Part shown: positions 53,532 to 61,370 of the stretch, piece by piece | How positions within the stretch are numbered: position 1 is the stretch's first letter | Layout: the number at the start of each line of letters is the position of its first letter | From: DATARH01 sp035550515 | Lineage (GTDB): Bacteria > Pseudomonadota > Alphaproteobacteria > ATCC43930 > CGMCC-115725 | Direction of reading: 5' to 3' | Assembly (NCBI GenBank): GCA_035550515.1 | Contig: DASZOZ010000020.1 | Span: forward strand, 19,120 to 83,119 | Length of the DNA: 64,000 nt | Made by a program: the position numbers and the translations under genes | Notes under the pieces: model-generated | The model's input: only the letters and a program-made list of their open reading frames with translations | Told to the model about the DNA's origin: nothing | The model's database searches: none

Positions 53532-53560
53532 GCGACCGGTCCTGGCCGAATGCCGGTCGC
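53532..53560. promoter_or_regulatory. Inverted repeat in a divergent intergenic region
   Basis: GCGACCGG (53532-53539) and CCGGTCGC (53553-53560) are perfect inverted arms with a 13-base spacer in the 93 bp between the persulfide dioxygenase and GNAT genes. It could be an operator for a sulfide-responsive or other repressor; no regulator gene is adjacent. Confidence 0.35.
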
Positions 53561-53589
53561 TATGCTGCCATCATCGCAGGAGGCATGCC

Positions 53590-54045
53590 ATGAGCGAAAT
53601 CATCATCACGCCGCTTCGCGCCGACGACCGCGCGCGCTGGGGCGAGCTGTGGCGCGGGTATCTCGAATTTTATGAAACCGCATTGCCGGAGGCGATCTAT
53701 GAAGACACTTGGCGCCGGCTGACGGCGCCCGGCCCGATCTTCGGCTTTGGCGCGCGGCGCGATGACGACCGGGCGCCGCTGGTCGGCATCGTGCATTACC
53801 TGTTTCACGACCATGCCTGGTCGCCGAAACCAGTCTGCTATTTGCAGGATTTGTTCGTCGACGCGGCGATGCGCGGCACCGGCTGCGGCCGGGCGCTGAT
53901 CGAGCGGGTCGCGCAAGTCGCGCGCGAACACGGTTGCCTGCGGTTGTACTGGACCACCAAGGAGGACAACGCGACCGCACGGCTGCTTTACGACCGGCTG
54001 GCCAAGTTCAACGGCTTCATCCGCTATGATTACGCGCTGGGCTGA
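53590..54045 (+). CDS. GNAT-family N-acetyltransferase
   Basis: 151 aa from the ATG at 53590, preceded by GGAGG. GNAT fold with IIITPLRADDRARWGELWRG at the start, the acetyl-CoA pyrophosphate loop DLFVDAAMRGTGCGRALIER and LYWTTKEDNATARLLYDRLA with the late conserved Tyr. Substrate unknown; similar proteins act on small amines, antibiotics or protein N-termini. Divergent from the persulfide dioxygenase gene and convergent with the NMT1-like gene (10-bp gap). Confidence 0.87.
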   Translation: MSEIIITPLRADDRARWGELWRGYLEFYETALPEAIYEDTWRRLTAPGPIFGFGARRDDDRAPLVGIVHYLFHDHAWSPKPVCYLQDLFVDAAMRGTGCGRALIERVAQVAREHGCLRLYWTTKEDNATARLLYDRLAKFNGFIRYDYALG

Positions 54046-54055
54046 ATTTCGGTCG

Positions 54056-54931
54056 TCACCCGCGCAGCGACATCACCGCATCCTCATAGCGCCCCGCGCC
54101 CATCGCCCCGTCGGGGAAGATGCCGTGGCCGGCGATCCAGGCGAACGACTCCTCGTACATCTCGCGGCTGTACGGCTCGAAGACGATGCGCTCGCCCGGC
54201 CCCCAGCGGCGCGTATCCATCGCGCTGCGGAAGCGCGGCGGGAACTCCTCGGCGTAGTAATGCGTGTAAAGCTCGGGCCGCAGGTCGATGTCGCGCTGTG
54301 CCGCCCGCAACGCGGCAAAATATTTGCCTATGGCCGCCGGGTCCGGCTGACCGGTGATCATCGACGCCATCATGAAGGTGGTGTCGATCACCTTGCGGAA
54401 CCCGAGCTGCTCCATGAAGTAATAGGGTCCGCTGAACAGCGCCGCCGCCGGCACCTGCCGGTCGATCAGCAGCTCCATGCGGCGGAACAGCAGCCCGTCG
54501 GCGAAAGACAGCTTGATCCGGTCGAGCGGCAAATACGGTTCGAGCGCCTGGATCGTCGAATAGTGGCTCCCCGACTGGTAGCCGACCGAGATCGGCACGC
54601 CGGCCAGCGCGGCGGGCTCGCGGATCGGCGACTCCGGCGGGACGAAGATCGCCGACGGAGCCACCGAATAGGCGTCGGCGTACATCTTGCCGTGACCGGC
54701 CGAAGCGGCGACATTGACCGTCCAGTGGCAGGCGCAGCTGACATCCGCGTCGCGGCCGCGCTCGAAGGTCTGGTAGGCGCCCACCTTGTCGCCGAGATCG
54801 TGCAGCCGGCCGGTCGGCGAGGCGAGCTGATCGCGGAATTCGTAATCGAGGCCTTCGCGGTCGAAATACCCTTTGTCGCGCGCGACCCACTCGTGCAGCC
54901 GCATATGCGGCGCGATGACGAATTTCGCCAA
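54056..54931 (-). CDS. NMT1/THI5-like substrate-binding protein without signal peptide
   Basis: 291 aa if it starts at the TTG at 54931, which has GGGAGGAGG at good spacing; longer starts up to 55006 have no such site. The body AKFVIAPHMRLHEWVARDKG, DREGLDYEFRDQLAS, GVPISVGYQSGSHYSTIQAL and LFSGPYYFMEQLGFRKV is a periplasmic-binding-protein type II fold like those of nitrate/taurine/thiamine-precursor transporters. No signal peptide and no transporter genes are present, so it may be a cytoplasmic enzyme or sensor of that fold. Divergent from hemB. Confidence 0.7.
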   Translation of the reverse strand: MAKFVIAPHMRLHEWVARDKGYFDREGLDYEFRDQLASPTGRLHDLGDKVGAYQTFERGRDADVSCACHWTVNVAASAGHGKMYADAYSVAPSAIFVPPESPIREPAALAGVPISVGYQSGSHYSTIQALEPYLPLDRIKLSFADGLLFRRMELLIDRQVPAAALFSGPYYFMEQLGFRKVIDTTFMMASMITGQPDPAAIGKYFAALRAAQRDIDLRPELYTHYYAEEFPPRFRSAMDTRRWGPGERIVFEPYSREMYEESFAWIAGHGIFPDGAMGAGRYEDAVMSLRG

Positions 54932-55031
54932 AGCCTCCTCCCGGCCCGCGGTCGAGGCGGCGCGTTGTGTCCTGCCCCGCGCGGACTTATTTTCCAACCA
55001 CCGCACGTTTGTCGAGAGGGATCATCCGATC

Positions 55032-56048
55032 GTGAGTCAACACCACCTGCCGCCGCTGCCGCCCTACCCGACATCGCGGTTGCGGCGCAACCGTCGCGAT
55101 ACCTGGTCGCGCAAGCTCGTTGCCGAGAACACGCTGTCGGCCGCCGACCTGATCTGGCCGGTTTTCGTGCATGACGAGAAAGACCGCGCGCCGGTCGCCA
55201 CCATGCCCGGCGCGTTCCGCCATTCGCTGGCGTCGCTGGTCGACGCGGCCGGCGAGGCGGCGGCGCTGGGCATCCCGACGATCGCGGTGTTCCCGGCGGT
55301 CGACCCGGCGCTCAAGGACCCCGACGGCAGCGAGGCGGTCAACCCCGGCAACCTGGTCTGTCGCGCGGTCTCGGCGCTGAAACAGGCGGTGCCGGAGATC
55401 GGCGTGCTGTGCGACGTGGCGCTCGACCCGTTCACCTCGCACGGCCATGACGGCGTGATCCGCGGCGGTTACGTCGCCAATGACGAGACGGTGGCGATCC
55501 TGCGACGCCAGGCGATCATCCAGGCCGAGGCAGGTTGCGACATCATCGCGCCCAGCGACATGATGGACGGCCGGGTCGGCGCGGTGCGGCAAGCGCTCGA
55601 CGAGGCCGGGTTCGACCGGGTGCGCATCATGTCCTACGCGGCCAAATACGCCTCGTGCTTCTTCGCCCCGTTCCGCGATGCGATCGGCTCGGCGAACTCG
55701 CTCGGCACCGCCGACAAGCGCACCTACCAGATGGACCCGGCGAACGGCGACGAGGCGCTGCGCGAGGTCGCGCTCGACATCGCCGAGGGTGCCGACCTGG
55801 TCATGGTCAAGCCGGGCCTGCCGTATCTCGACGTGGTGCGCCGGGTGAAGGACGCGTTCCGCATGCCGACCTTCGCCTACCAGGTGTCGGGCGAATATTC
55901 GATGATCCAGGCCGCCGCCGCCAATGGCTGGCTCGACGGCGAGCGGGCGATGATGGAATCGCTGCTCTGCTTCAAGCGCGCGGGAGCCGACGGCGTGCTG
56001 ACCTACTTCGCGGTCGAGGCCGCCAGGCGGCTGAAGGCGGGGTGGTGA
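55032..56048 (+). CDS. hemB: Delta-aminolevulinic acid dehydratase (porphobilinogen synthase)
   Basis: 338 aa from the GTG at 55032. Catalytic lysines: MSYAAKYASCFF and LVMVKPGLPYLDVV. Other motifs: DVALDPFTSHGHDGV (with the Asp-rich metal region, not Cys-rich, so Mg-dependent rather than Zn-dependent), IIAPSDMMDGRVGAVRQAL and TYQMDPANGDEALREV. It condenses two 5-aminolevulinate molecules to porphobilinogen for heme and related tetrapyrroles. A toxin-antitoxin pair starts 2 bp after its stop, so read-through from hemB must transcribe it. Confidence 0.96.
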   Translation: MSQHHLPPLPPYPTSRLRRNRRDTWSRKLVAENTLSAADLIWPVFVHDEKDRAPVATMPGAFRHSLASLVDAAGEAAALGIPTIAVFPAVDPALKDPDGSEAVNPGNLVCRAVSALKQAVPEIGVLCDVALDPFTSHGHDGVIRGGYVANDETVAILRRQAIIQAEAGCDIIAPSDMMDGRVGAVRQALDEAGFDRVRIMSYAAKYASCFFAPFRDAIGSANSLGTADKRTYQMDPANGDEALREVALDIAEGADLVMVKPGLPYLDVVRRVKDAFRMPTFAYQVSGEYSMIQAAAANGWLDGERAMMESLLCFKRAGADGVLTYFAVEAARRLKAGW

Positions 56049-56050
56049 CG

Positions 56051-56350
56051 ATGCAGATCGAGCTGACCGACGAGCAGCGCGAGTTCGTCCGACGCGCGGT
56101 CGACACCGGGCGCGTCGGCCGGGCGGAAGACGCCGTGCAGCAAGCGCTCGACCTGTGGGTCGAGCGCGAACGAGAACGGGAGGAGATTCTTGCGGCTCTC
56201 GATGTGGCCGAGGCGGAATTGGCGCGGGGCGAAGGGATGATCATCACGAAGGAGTCGATGCGTCAGCTGGCTGAGGAGGTGCATCAACGCGGCCTGGCAC
56301 GTTTGGCAAAAAGGGCACGTTCGGCGAAAAGGAATGCCGGGCGTAGCTGA
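56051..56350 (+). CDS. ParD-like ribbon-helix-helix antitoxin
   Basis: 99 aa from the ATG at 56051. Ribbon-helix-helix N-terminus MQIELTDEQREFVRRAVDTG with GRAEDAVQQALDLWVERERE, the form known from ParD and CC2985-type antitoxins, then a charged helix that binds the toxin and a basic tail. It starts 2 bp after hemB; its stop shares a base with the toxin ATG (TGATG). The basic, lysine-rich C-terminal tail (KRARSAKRNAGRS) is longer than in classical ParD. Confidence 0.85.
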   Translation: MQIELTDEQREFVRRAVDTGRVGRAEDAVQQALDLWVEREREREEILAALDVAEAELARGEGMIITKESMRQLAEEVHQRGLARLAKRARSAKRNAGRS

Positions 56351-56673
56351 TGGCACACCGGCTCGCGCCGGCCGCGGCTGCCGACCTCGACGAGATTTGG
56401 TCCTATCTCGTCGAGCAGAGCAGCGATGTTGATGTCGCCCGTCGCTTTGTCGCCGCGATCACCGCTCGCTTTTACCTGCTGGCCGCTCATCCCGAGTACC
56501 TGCTGGCCGCTCATCCCGAGCTCGGGAGAGCGCGAAACGAGTTCGGCACGGGAATCCGCAGCCATGCCGTAGGCAATTACATCATCTTCTACCGCATTGA
56601 GAATGACGAGGTACTCATTCAACGTGTCCTTCACGGCCGGCGCGATCTCGGTCCGCTACTCCGAGATCGCTGA
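56350..56673 (+). CDS. ParE/RelE-family toxin with tandem duplication
   Basis: 107 aa. RelE/ParE superfamily: MAHRLAPAAAADLDEIWSYL, ARRFVAAITARFYLLAAHPE, GIRSHAVGNYIIFYRIENDE and IQRVLHGRRDLGPLL. ParE toxins inhibit DNA gyrase; RelE toxins cut mRNA. A perfect 24-bp duplication inserts an extra YLLAAHPE (residues 42-49 and 50-57) in the helix-to-loop region after the second helix, which is not normal for the family and could disturb the fold. The rest is intact, so it may be impaired or neutral. Starts with TGATG overlap on the antitoxin. Confidence 0.85.
   Translation: MAHRLAPAAAADLDEIWSYLVEQSSDVDVARRFVAAITARFYLLAAHPEYLLAAHPELGRARNEFGTGIRSHAVGNYIIFYRIENDEVLIQRVLHGRRDLGPLLRDR
56473..56520 (+). 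repeat. Perfect 24-bp tandem duplication in the toxin gene
   Basis: Bases 56473-56496 are repeated exactly at 56497-56520 (units start TACCTGCTGGCC and end CATCCCGAG). It adds eight codons in frame. Identity of all 24 bases, including third positions, indicates a recent event. Confidence 0.95.
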
Positions 56674-56702
56674 GGGCGAGGAGAAGGCGCTGACGTTCCG
56701 CC

Positions 56703-58532
56703 CTAATCCGGGTCGGCGGTGCCGCTGATGACGGCCAGCACGGCTGCGCCGTAGCGGTCGAGCTTGCTGCGGCCGATGCCGGGGACCGCGGCGAGGTCCG
56801 TTAGACAGGCCGGGCGACGCCGGGCGACCTCGATCAGCGTCGCGTCGTGGAAGATCACATAGGGCGGCAGTTCCTGGCGGCGCGCCTCTTCGAGGCGCCA
56901 GCCGCGCAGCTTCTGCCACAGCGTCTCGGCTGCCGGGTCGAGGGCCGAGGCGGCGCCGGCGCTGTCCTGCCGGCGCCGCGCGCGCGGCCGCGCCACATCG
57001 CGGCGCAGGCGGATCTCGCGCTCGCCGCGCAGCACCTCGGTCGCGCTCGGCGCCAGGACCAGCCCGCCATGCCCGTCGGGGTCGGGCTGCAGGTGGCCTT
57101 GCGCGAGCAGCTGGCGGATCACCGACAGCCAGCCCCGGGCGTCACATTCGGTGCCGACGCTGAACGTCTTGAGCTTGTCGTGGCCGAAGCGCCGCACGCG
57201 CTCGGTGTCGTTGCCGGTCAGCACGTCGGTCAGGTGGTGCGCGCCAAAGCGCTGTCCGGTGCGATAGACGGCGGACAGCGCCTTTTGCGCGGCGACCGTG
57301 CCGTCCCAGCTCTCGGCGGCGGGATCGCGGCAATTGTCGCAATAGCCGCAGGGCGTGTCGCGGCGCTCGCCGAAATACGCCAGGAGCGCCTGGCGGCGAC
57401 ACGACAGCGTCTCGCAATAGCCGATCAGCGCCTCCGATTTCTGCCGCTCTATACGGCGCTGCTGGTCGCCGATATCGCTGGTTTCCATCAGCCGGCGCAG
57501 GTTCATGACATCGGCGAGGCCGTAGGCCATCCAGGCATCGGCCGGCAGCCCGTCGCGCCCGGCGCGGCCGGTCTCCTGGTAATACGCTTCGAGGTTTTTC
57601 GGAGCGTCGAGATGGGCGACAAACCGGACATTGGGCTTGTCGATGCCCATGCCGAAGGCCACGGTGGCGACGACGATCAGCCCTTCTTCGCGCAGAAACC
57701 GCTCCTGGTGACGGGCGCGGACTTCCGGCGGCAGGCCGGCATGGTACGGCACCGCCTCGCGGCCGCGCGCGCCGAGCCAGGCGGCCGTCTCCTCGACCGC
57801 GCGGCGGGTCAGGCAATAGACGATGCCGGCATCGCCCGGATGCTCCTCCTGCAGAAAGCGCAGCAGGTCGTCGCGCGGCTGCCGCTTTTCGACGATGCGA
57901 TAGAAGATGTTGGGCCGGTCGTAGCCGGCCGCGAACACCCGGGCGGCTTCGAGATGCAGCCGCGCGGCGATGTCGCGCCGGGTGGGGTCGTCGGCGGTCG
58001 CGGTCAGCGCGATCAGCGGGGTGTCGGGAAAGCGCTCCTTGAGGATGCCGAGCCCCTGGTAGTCGCGGCGGAAATCATGGCCCCATTGCGAGATGCAATG
58101 CGCCTCGTCGACCGCGAACAGCGCGACCCGGCACTGGCGCAGCAGGTCGAGGCAATGCGGCATCACCAGCCGCTCGGGCGAGACGTAGAGCAGGTCGAGT
58201 TCGCCCGTCCGCGCCTCGCGCTCGATAAAACCGGCTTCGCCCGGCGGCAGCCCGGAATTGAGCGCCGCGGCGCGCACCCCGGCCTGGCGCAGCGCGTCGA
58301 CCTGGTCCTTCATCAGCGCGATCAGCGGCGAGACGACGACGCCCATCCCCGGCCGCAGCAGCGACGGCAGCTGGTAGCACAGCGACTTGCCGCCGCCCGT
58401 CGGCATCAGCACGATCGCATCGCCGCCGGCCACGGTGTGCTCGATGATGTCCTGCTGCTGGCCGCGAAAGCTGTCGTAGCCAAACACCCGCCGCAACACG
58501 GCGAGGGCTTCGGATGCGCCGTCGTCACTCAC
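56703..58532 (-). CDS. recQ: ATP-dependent DNA helicase RecQ
   Basis: 609 aa, the usual bacterial RecQ length. Walker A LMPTGGGKSLCYQLP (residues 43-57), DEAH box AVDEAHCISQWGHDFR (142-145), motif III ALTATADDPTR, motif VI QETGRAGRDGLPADAW, zinc-binding Cys in TPCGYCDNCRDP, and an HRDC domain at about 530-605 (PPYVIFHDATLIEVA). 3'-5' helicase for recombination and fork repair. It starts with GTG at 58532 and overlaps the upstream flavin monooxygenase stop by 4 bp, an unusual linkage of repair and catabolism. Convergent with the ParE-like toxin. Confidence 0.96.
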   Translation of the reverse strand: MSDDGASEALAVLRRVFGYDSFRGQQQDIIEHTVAGGDAIVLMPTGGGKSLCYQLPSLLRPGMGVVVSPLIALMKDQVDALRQAGVRAAALNSGLPPGEAGFIEREARTGELDLLYVSPERLVMPHCLDLLRQCRVALFAVDEAHCISQWGHDFRRDYQGLGILKERFPDTPLIALTATADDPTRRDIAARLHLEAARVFAAGYDRPNIFYRIVEKRQPRDDLLRFLQEEHPGDAGIVYCLTRRAVEETAAWLGARGREAVPYHAGLPPEVRARHQERFLREEGLIVVATVAFGMGIDKPNVRFVAHLDAPKNLEAYYQETGRAGRDGLPADAWMAYGLADVMNLRRLMETSDIGDQQRRIERQKSEALIGYCETLSCRRQALLAYFGERRDTPCGYCDNCRDPAAESWDGTVAAQKALSAVYRTGQRFGAHHLTDVLTGNDTERVRRFGHDKLKTFSVGTECDARGWLSVIRQLLAQGHLQPDPDGHGGLVLAPSATEVLRGEREIRLRRDVARPRARRRQDSAGAASALDPAAETLWQKLRGWRLEEARRQELPPYVIFHDATLIEVARRRPACLTDLAAVPGIGRSKLDRYGAAVLAVISGTADPD

Positions 58533-59725
58533 CTGCGGTGCAGCAGCATGTGGCCGTAGGCGGAATATGCGGCAGGGCGGCTGGCCGCGAAATGGGTGAG
58601 GATGGTCATCACGTCGCGGCGCATTTCCTGCAGCGGGTCGCTGTCATAGACCCAGCGCGCGCCGCAAAGCTCGCATAGCCGCTCCATCGCCCAGCCGACC
58701 TGGTGCTGCGCGTAGACCATGTCGCGCCGGGCGCGCAGCGCCTCGGCCTCGGTGATTCTGCGGCCGGTGCCGACCTCGTCCGTGCTCTCGTCGCGGCCGT
58801 GATGCAGCGCCCGCGTGGCGCTGTCGATCGCCGCGGCGGCCTCGCCGAGGATCATCTGCACCGCTTCGGATTCGGCCAGTTTGGTGACGCCGCGCGACAG
58901 GCGGGTCGAGAGGTCCGTGCACACCCGGTCGAGCGCCCGGCGCGCCGTCGCGATCGCCACCGGCGGCAGCGAATAGGAGACGAGAAAACCGCGCGGCGCG
59001 CGCACCACCGGGTAATCCGGGTGCACCGCGGCGCCGGGCGGCGTGCCGTTGAACAGGTCGCTGACCATCACGCAGCGATGCTCGGGCACGAACACGTCGT
59101 GCAACCTGAGCGATTTGCTGCCGGTGCCGGCGAGGCCGAGCACATGCCAGTCATCAACGATCTCGATGTCGCGCAGCGGCACCAGCAGATAGGCGATGCT
59201 GCGGGCATCCCCGGCCGTGCCGAGGAACACGCCGAGGATCGCCCATTGCGCATAGTCGCAACCGCTGGAGAACGGGAACGTGCCGGAGACCCGCCAGCCG
59301 CCCGCCACTTTCGTCGCCGGCGCGCGCGGCGCGAGCGACGACGAGGCCACGGCGCGCGGGTTGTCGCCCCACACGTCGATCTGCGCCTGTTCCGGGTACT
59401 GCGCGATGATCCACTGATGCTCGGCGAGCACCGCATAGACCCAGGCCGAGGAGGCGCAGCCGAAGGTCAGCTCTTCGGTGATGCGCGAAAACAGGCTGAA
59501 ACGGCCTTGCAGCCCGCCGAAGCGGCGCGGCTGGAGGATGTTGAGGATGCCCGCCGCATGGTAGTCGGCGATGGTTTCCGGCGGCACGACGCGTGCCGCG
59601 CTGCACGCCGGCGCGCGGTCGGCAAGCTTTGGGACCAGCGCGCGGGCACGCGCCAGCAGCGCGCGCTCGTGATCCGGCAGGCCCCGATCGTCGCCGGAAT
59701 AGGGTATCGGCGGAAGTTGGGTCAT
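58529..59725 (-). CDS. Acyl-CoA dehydrogenase-fold flavin monooxygenase (DszC/HsaA type)
   Basis: 398 aa from the ATG at 59725 (six codons longer is possible). Acyl-CoA dehydrogenase fold, N-terminal helices with PPETIADYHAAGILNILQP, the beta domain VAGGWRVSGTFPFSSGCDYA and DWHVLGLAGTGSKSLRLHDV, and a C-terminal helical bundle. The catalytic Glu and CoA features of true dehydrogenases are not seen; the pattern is that of group D flavin monooxygenases such as HsaA, DszC and 4-hydroxyphenylacetate hydroxylase, which need reduced flavin from a partner. Substrate unknown. Downstream of a cupin and an LLM gene. Confidence 0.82.
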   Translation of the reverse strand: MTQLPPIPYSGDDRGLPDHERALLARARALVPKLADRAPACSAARVVPPETIADYHAAGILNILQPRRFGGLQGRFSLFSRITEELTFGCASSAWVYAVLAEHQWIIAQYPEQAQIDVWGDNPRAVASSSLAPRAPATKVAGGWRVSGTFPFSSGCDYAQWAILGVFLGTAGDARSIAYLLVPLRDIEIVDDWHVLGLAGTGSKSLRLHDVFVPEHRCVMVSDLFNGTPPGAAVHPDYPVVRAPRGFLVSYSLPPVAIATARRALDRVCTDLSTRLSRGVTKLAESEAVQMILGEAAAAIDSATRALHHGRDESTDEVGTGRRITEAEALRARRDMVYAQHQVGWAMERLCELCGARWVYDSDPLQEMRRDVMTILTHFAASRPAAYSAYGHMLLHRR

Positions 59726-59771
59726 GCGCGCATCATGGCGCATCGCCGCCGCGCCCGAAATACCCGACCGA

Positions 59772-59799
59772 CCGGCCTGCCAGCGCCAGGGCAGGCCGG
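59772..59799 (-). terminator. Hairpin after the cupin gene
   Basis: Perfect 10-bp stem CCGGCCTGCC (59772-59781) with GGCAGGCCGG (59790-59799), loop of 8, directly after the cupin stop on the minus strand. Only a short TATTT follows, so termination may be partial and let some transcripts reach the flavin monooxygenase gene. Confidence 0.55.
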
Positions 59800-59802
59800 C
59801 GG

Positions 59803-60153
59803 CTATTCGACCGGGATGAAGATCGAGTGGCGGATCTTGTTCTCGATGTGGTCGGACAGGTGGCCTTTGCCGTGGGTGTCCTCGACCAGGATGATGTCGC
59901 CGGCCTTGATAAAGCGGCTTTCGCCGTCGCTCGCGGTGATCTTCACGCCGGCGTCGAGGTTGACGATGTATTGCCGGCGCGGCGCCGGATGCCAGGTGAT
60001 GTTGTGCTCGGCCTCGGTCTCGCGAAAGATCACGCCGGTCGCCGGAAATTTCTTCGACAATTTGCTGCCGCGACGCTCCTCGGCCCAGTCGATCTCGATG
60101 TCGCGGAAATGCGATTCGCCGTTTTCGTCGGTGTAGAGGTTGTGGATCTTCAT
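59803..60153 (-). CDS. Cupin-domain protein
   Basis: 116 aa, ATG at 60153 with GGAGGGG upstream. Small beta-barrel: IHNLYTDENGESHF, TEAEHNITWHPAPRRQYIVN (possible metal His), KITASDGESRFIKAGDIILV and EDTHGKGHLSDHIE. The HxxxxxPxxxxY and GDxxxxxxxxxH-like spacing is that of single-domain cupins that bind small ligands or metals. Function unknown. It follows the LLM oxidoreductase by 11 bp and so probably belongs to the same pathway. Confidence 0.85.
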   Translation of the reverse strand: MKIHNLYTDENGESHFRDIEIDWAEERRGSKLSKKFPATGVIFRETEAEHNITWHPAPRRQYIVNLDAGVKITASDGESRFIKAGDIILVEDTHGKGHLSDHIENKIRHSIFIPVE

Positions 60154-60164
60154 GCGCCCCTCCG

Positions 60165-61229
60165 TTATTCCGCCGCCGCCTTGGCCGGCGTCGCGTCGCG
60201 CGCGAACAGCGGCATCACCTCGCGCGCAAAGCGCCGCATGCTGACGCGGCCGCGCTCGCCGCCGCCCGAACCGCCGCCGTTGACCAGCACGTAGCCGACC
60301 CCGGCGGCGCGCAGCTCGTCGAGCTTTTGCGCGATCTGGCCGGGGTTGCCGTACATCGCGCTGCCGCGGTTGACGGCGTCGGGGTCGCCGGTGGCGCGGT
60401 CGGGGCCGCCATGCACCGTCCCGTCGGGCCGCGTCGCCAGCTTCAATTGCCGCACCCGATTGGCGAGGCGCCGCTGCAGCGCCGCCTCCCTGTCCTCCTC
60501 GCCGTCGCAGACAAAAAACGCGCGGGTGACGCCGACCATCATCGGGTCGAAGCGGCGGCCCTGGGCCTCGACCGCGGCGCGGTAGGCGGCGATCGACTTG
60601 GCGACGTCGGCGGGTTGGGCATATTGCCCGAGCAGCAGGTTGTAGCCCTTCTCGGCGACGCGCCGCACCGAGGACTCGCCGCCGGCGCCCATCCAGATCG
60701 GCGGGTGCGGGCGCTGCGCGGTCGGCGGCTCGACGACGATGTCGTCGAATGACCAGTACCGGCCGCGATGCGAGAACGGCTCGTTCGCGGTCCAGGCCTT
60801 GACGATCACCCCGAGGCACTCGTCGAAGCGCGCGCCGGCCTCGTCCATGTCGACGCGGAAGCCCTTGAACTCGTTATAGCGGTAGCCGCTGCCGACGCCG
60901 AAATCGAGCCGCCCGCCGGACAAGAGGTCGAGCGTCGCTGCCTGCTCGGCGAGCAGCACCGGGTTGTGCCACGGCAGCACGATGACCGCGGTGCCGAGCC
61001 GCAGGGTCGTGGTGCGCGCGCCCAGCCAGGTCAGCAGGTTCAGTGTCGCCGAAACCTGGCCGTAGCCGGTGAAATGATGCTCGACGACAAAGGTCGAATG
61101 AAAGCCGAGCGACTCGGCCTCGACATTGTAGTCGATAAAGTCGCGGAACCCCTCGGCGCTGTCGAATTCCGCCGCGTCGGCGCTCGAAGGCCGCCGCGCC
61201 GCCGCGCTGCCGAACAACCCGAACTGCAT
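60165..61229 (-). CDS. LLM class flavin-dependent oxidoreductase 1
   Basis: 354 aa, luciferase-like barrel: QFGLFGSAAARRPS at the start, YNVEAESLGFHSTFVVEHHF, WLGARTTTLRLGTAVIVLPW, LDLLSGGRLDFGVGSGYRYNE and GRYWSFDDIVVEPPTAQ. LLM enzymes use FMNH2 or F420 to oxygenate or reduce many substrates; the His and Arg/Lys arrangement (VLPWHNPVLLAEQAATLD) suits FMN monooxygenases. First gene of a minus-strand run LLM-cupin-flavin monooxygenase-recQ. The C-terminal 35 residues are basic and low in conservation. Confidence 0.88.
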   Translation of the reverse strand: MQFGLFGSAAARRPSSADAAEFDSAEGFRDFIDYNVEAESLGFHSTFVVEHHFTGYGQVSATLNLLTWLGARTTTLRLGTAVIVLPWHNPVLLAEQAATLDLLSGGRLDFGVGSGYRYNEFKGFRVDMDEAGARFDECLGVIVKAWTANEPFSHRGRYWSFDDIVVEPPTAQRPHPPIWMGAGGESSVRRVAEKGYNLLLGQYAQPADVAKSIAAYRAAVEAQGRRFDPMMVGVTRAFFVCDGEEDREAALQRRLANRVRQLKLATRPDGTVHGGPDRATGDPDAVNRGSAMYGNPGQIAQKLDELRAAGVGYVLVNGGGSGGGERGRVSMRRFAREVMPLFARDATPAKAAAE

Positions 61230-61370
61230 CTGCGCGCTCCCTGATCTGGCCCGCCGACAGCTTACGGCGCGCGGCCGCCATGTTCAAAATGCTGGATCAT
61301 TATCGGCGCAATAGCGAACGGGCATCACAACGTTGCAGAAACGGCCTGCGCATCATGTCTGAAGGGCCGA

